From an uncultured Thiotrichaceae bacterium (GTDB lineage Bacteria > Pseudomonadota > Gammaproteobacteria > Thiotrichales > Thiotrichaceae): a stretch of DNA of 35,135 nt. Positions 34,097-35,135 of this stretch are shown piece by piece. Both the position numbers and the translations under genes were made by a program. Each line of letters opens with the position of its first letter. Positions within the stretch are counted from its first letter, which is position 1. The notes beneath the pieces were generated by a model, which worked only from the letters and a program-made list of their open reading frames with translations, did no database searches and was not told the origin of the DNA. The stretch spans positions 1 to 35,135 of the forward strand of contig CACVAY010000049.1 in the NCBI GenBank assembly GCA_902727985.1. Direction: 5' to 3'.

Positions 34097-34519
34097 ATGT
34101 TTAACACACTATTTACACAAGATGTCCTTTCTGAATTTGACCGTATGAATCGTCTTTTCGCCAATGAGGCAGCAGCGACACAAGCAGCAACAGAATATCC
34201 AGCGATCAACATCGCTAAAAGTGACGAGCAAGTAGAAGTTTACGCCTATGCACCAGGGCTAGACCCAGCAAGCATCGACGTCACCCTACATGATCAGATA
34301 CTCACGCTCAAAGGCGCTAAACAAGCGCGCGAAGTCGAGGACGGTGAACAAACTTTCGCACAAGAACGTTTTGCAGGCGACTTTGAACGTACTGTAAAAA
34401 TAATGGACGACATTGACACCAGCAACGTAGAAGCAAGCTATGAAAATGGCGTACTACGCATCACGCTAAACCGACAAGCGAAACCAGTTGCTCGCAAAAT
34501 CACTGTCAACACACACTAA
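34097..34519 (+). CDS. Small heat shock protein (Hsp20), first copy
   Basis: The 140-aa ATP-independent holdase has an IbpA-like N-terminus (MFNTLFTQDVLSEFDRMNRLF). An alpha-crystallin domain follows (about 42-130: YPAINIAKSDEQVEVYAYAPGL, QILTLKGAK, ENGVLRITLNR). It should bind unfolding proteins for later rescue by DnaK/ClpB. AGGAG precedes the ATG. It is the first gene behind the sigma-32 promoter, with a second hsp20 gene 15 bp downstream. A C-terminal I-x-I/V anchor is not obvious (KITVNTH). Confidence 0.92.
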   Translation: MFNTLFTQDVLSEFDRMNRLFANEAAATQAATEYPAINIAKSDEQVEVYAYAPGLDPASIDVTLHDQILTLKGAKQAREVEDGEQTFAQERFAGDFERTVKIMDDIDTSNVEASYENGVLRITLNRQAKPVARKITVNTH

Positions 34520-34534
34520 TTGAGGAGAATACCC

Positions 34535-34927
34535 ATGACAACCGATACAAAGATTCGTCAGAACGACAACAAAGTAGAAAAAACCGTAACAACTAAAGCC
34601 ACGCGCCCTGCGGTAGACATTTACGAAAATGTAGATACCCTAACCCTGTATGCTGATATGCCAGGTGTCAGCGCTGAAAATCTGGACATACAAGTAGAAA
34701 ACAATCAGCTCACTATCGAAGCCAATGCGCAAATTGAACTGGCTGATGATATGAAAGCCGTGTACGCCGAAAACCGAACCGCTCGCTATCGTCGTAGCTT
34801 CACACTGAGCAACAAGCTAGACCAAGATAAAATCCAAGCCAGCGTTAGCAACGGTGTACTAACACTCACCATTGCGAAAAGTGAAGCCGCCAAGCCGCGC
34901 AAAATTGAGATAAAAACCGCGGCATAA
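34535..34927 (+). CDS. Small heat shock protein (Hsp20), second copy
   Basis: The 130-aa protein has a polar, Lys/Thr-rich N-terminus (about 1-28) and an alpha-crystallin domain (RPAVDIYENVDTLTLYADMPGV, LTIEANAQI, YRRSFTLSNKLD, SNGVLTLTIAKSE), ending in KIEIKTAA. That tail carries an I-x-I-like anchor (IEI) which the first copy lacks. I chose ATG 34535, with GGAG 9 nt upstream; an in-frame TTG at 34520 is too close to the preceding stop. The different N-termini and tails suggest that the two copies form mixed oligomers with separate roles, as IbpA and IbpB do. Confidence 0.92.
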   Translation: MTTDTKIRQNDNKVEKTVTTKATRPAVDIYENVDTLTLYADMPGVSAENLDIQVENNQLTIEANAQIELADDMKAVYAENRTARYRRSFTLSNKLDQDKIQASVSNGVLTLTIAKSEAAKPRKIEIKTAA

Positions 34928-34983
34928 TCGATCATCCTCGATGAGCCACCCTTTGGGAATATCACGTTAATCAGTCTATCAAT

Positions 34984-35102
34984 AAACCATCCTACCCGTG
35001 AAAGCGGGTAGTAGAGGTCAGCCGAAGCCTCTACTTGGTCAACTCCCTCCTGTAAGAGACGGACTGAAACGAAACGAGATAAACCTTTTGGGTGGTTTTT
35101 TT
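34984..35102 (+). ncRNA. Structured RNA-like segment ending in a U-tract
   Basis: CTACCCGT-GAAA-GCGGGTAG (34992-35011) is a stem of 7-8 bp with a GNRA loop. GTAGAGG and CCTCTAC (35011-35034) form the next stem. AAACCA (34984-34989) can close the whole region against TGGTTT (35093-35098), which runs into seven T residues (35096-35102). No ORF lies here. It may be the 3' end and terminator of the hsp20 transcript, an independent small RNA, or the end of an IS200/IS605-type element lying beyond the window. I cannot decide among these. Confidence 0.45.
35081..35102 (+). terminator. Possible terminator after the hsp20 operon
   Basis: AAACC (35081-35085) pairs with GGTTT (35094-35098) around an 8-nt loop, followed by a T-run to 35102. 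It is 154 bp past the last hsp20 stop. The short stem makes it weak unless helped by the longer fold around it. Confidence 0.45.
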
Positions 35103-35135
35103 ATTGCCCAATATCTTATAAGTCTGGCAGATCTT

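Overview
The window reads as about 35 kb of chromosome from a free-living, respiring gammaproteobacterium with moderate-to-low GC. The evidence is E. coli-like full-length CarA, CarB, GreA, BioA, XerD, RtcB and RtcR, a carA-carB-greA gene order, an xerD-dsbC pair, a c-type cytochrome and a GlyGly-CTERM exoprotease. I saw no rRNA, tRNA, CRISPR array or prophage, and no complete insertion sequence. The genus cannot be fixed from the sequence alone.

Layout, left to right. (1) 0.2-1.2 kb, plus strand: a secreted alpha/beta hydrolase (DUF3530-like) and a small GDCCVxC-type zinc-ribbon protein. (2) 1.3-9.3 kb, minus strand: tRNA hydroxylase TrhO, a YfhL-type ferredoxin, DsbC, then an operon read as membrane-anchored Cys-repeat protein, ketopantoate-reductase-like protein, GNAT acetyltransferase, XerD. 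An M17 aminopeptidase and a small basic protein that may carry an AP2-like DNA-binding domain follow. (3) 9.9-11.3 kb, plus strand: a DUF924 protein and a TIGR01777 SDR-type protein. (4) 11.4-16.4 kb, minus strand: the carA-carB-greA operon behind a good sigma-70 promoter. Its leader holds a 21-codon ORF ending just before an intrinsic terminator, which is the layout of an attenuator. (5) 16.6-19.0 kb: bioA converging on a D-cysteine-desulfhydrase/ACC-deaminase-like gene, with a 136-bp inverted-repeat (MITE-like) element between their stop codons. (6) 19.1-25.1 kb, minus strand: an unrecognised 343-aa protein, a two-TM protein, and an ABC ATPase, FtsX-type permease and CrtC/AttH-like lipoprotein operon. 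(7) 25.3-28.1 kb, plus strand: a reprolysin-type metalloprotease with a GlyGly-CTERM tail and a secreted NlpC/P60 peptidase.

(8) 28.1-32.8 kb is the most system-like part. A sigma-54 activator with a CARF sensor (RtcR) diverges from a textbook -24/-12 promoter that drives the RNA ligase gene rtcB. Close behind rtcB is a 513-aa protein with a C-terminal PcfJ-like domain, and a hairpin terminator closes the unit. No rtcA is present. The PcfJ-like protein is therefore a candidate accessory factor of RNA repair, induced together with the ligase.

(9) 32.8-35.1 kb: a serB-cytochrome c overlap on the minus strand, then a sigma-32-type promoter ahead of two tandem small heat shock protein genes. A strongly structured segment ending in a U-tract lies at the right edge.
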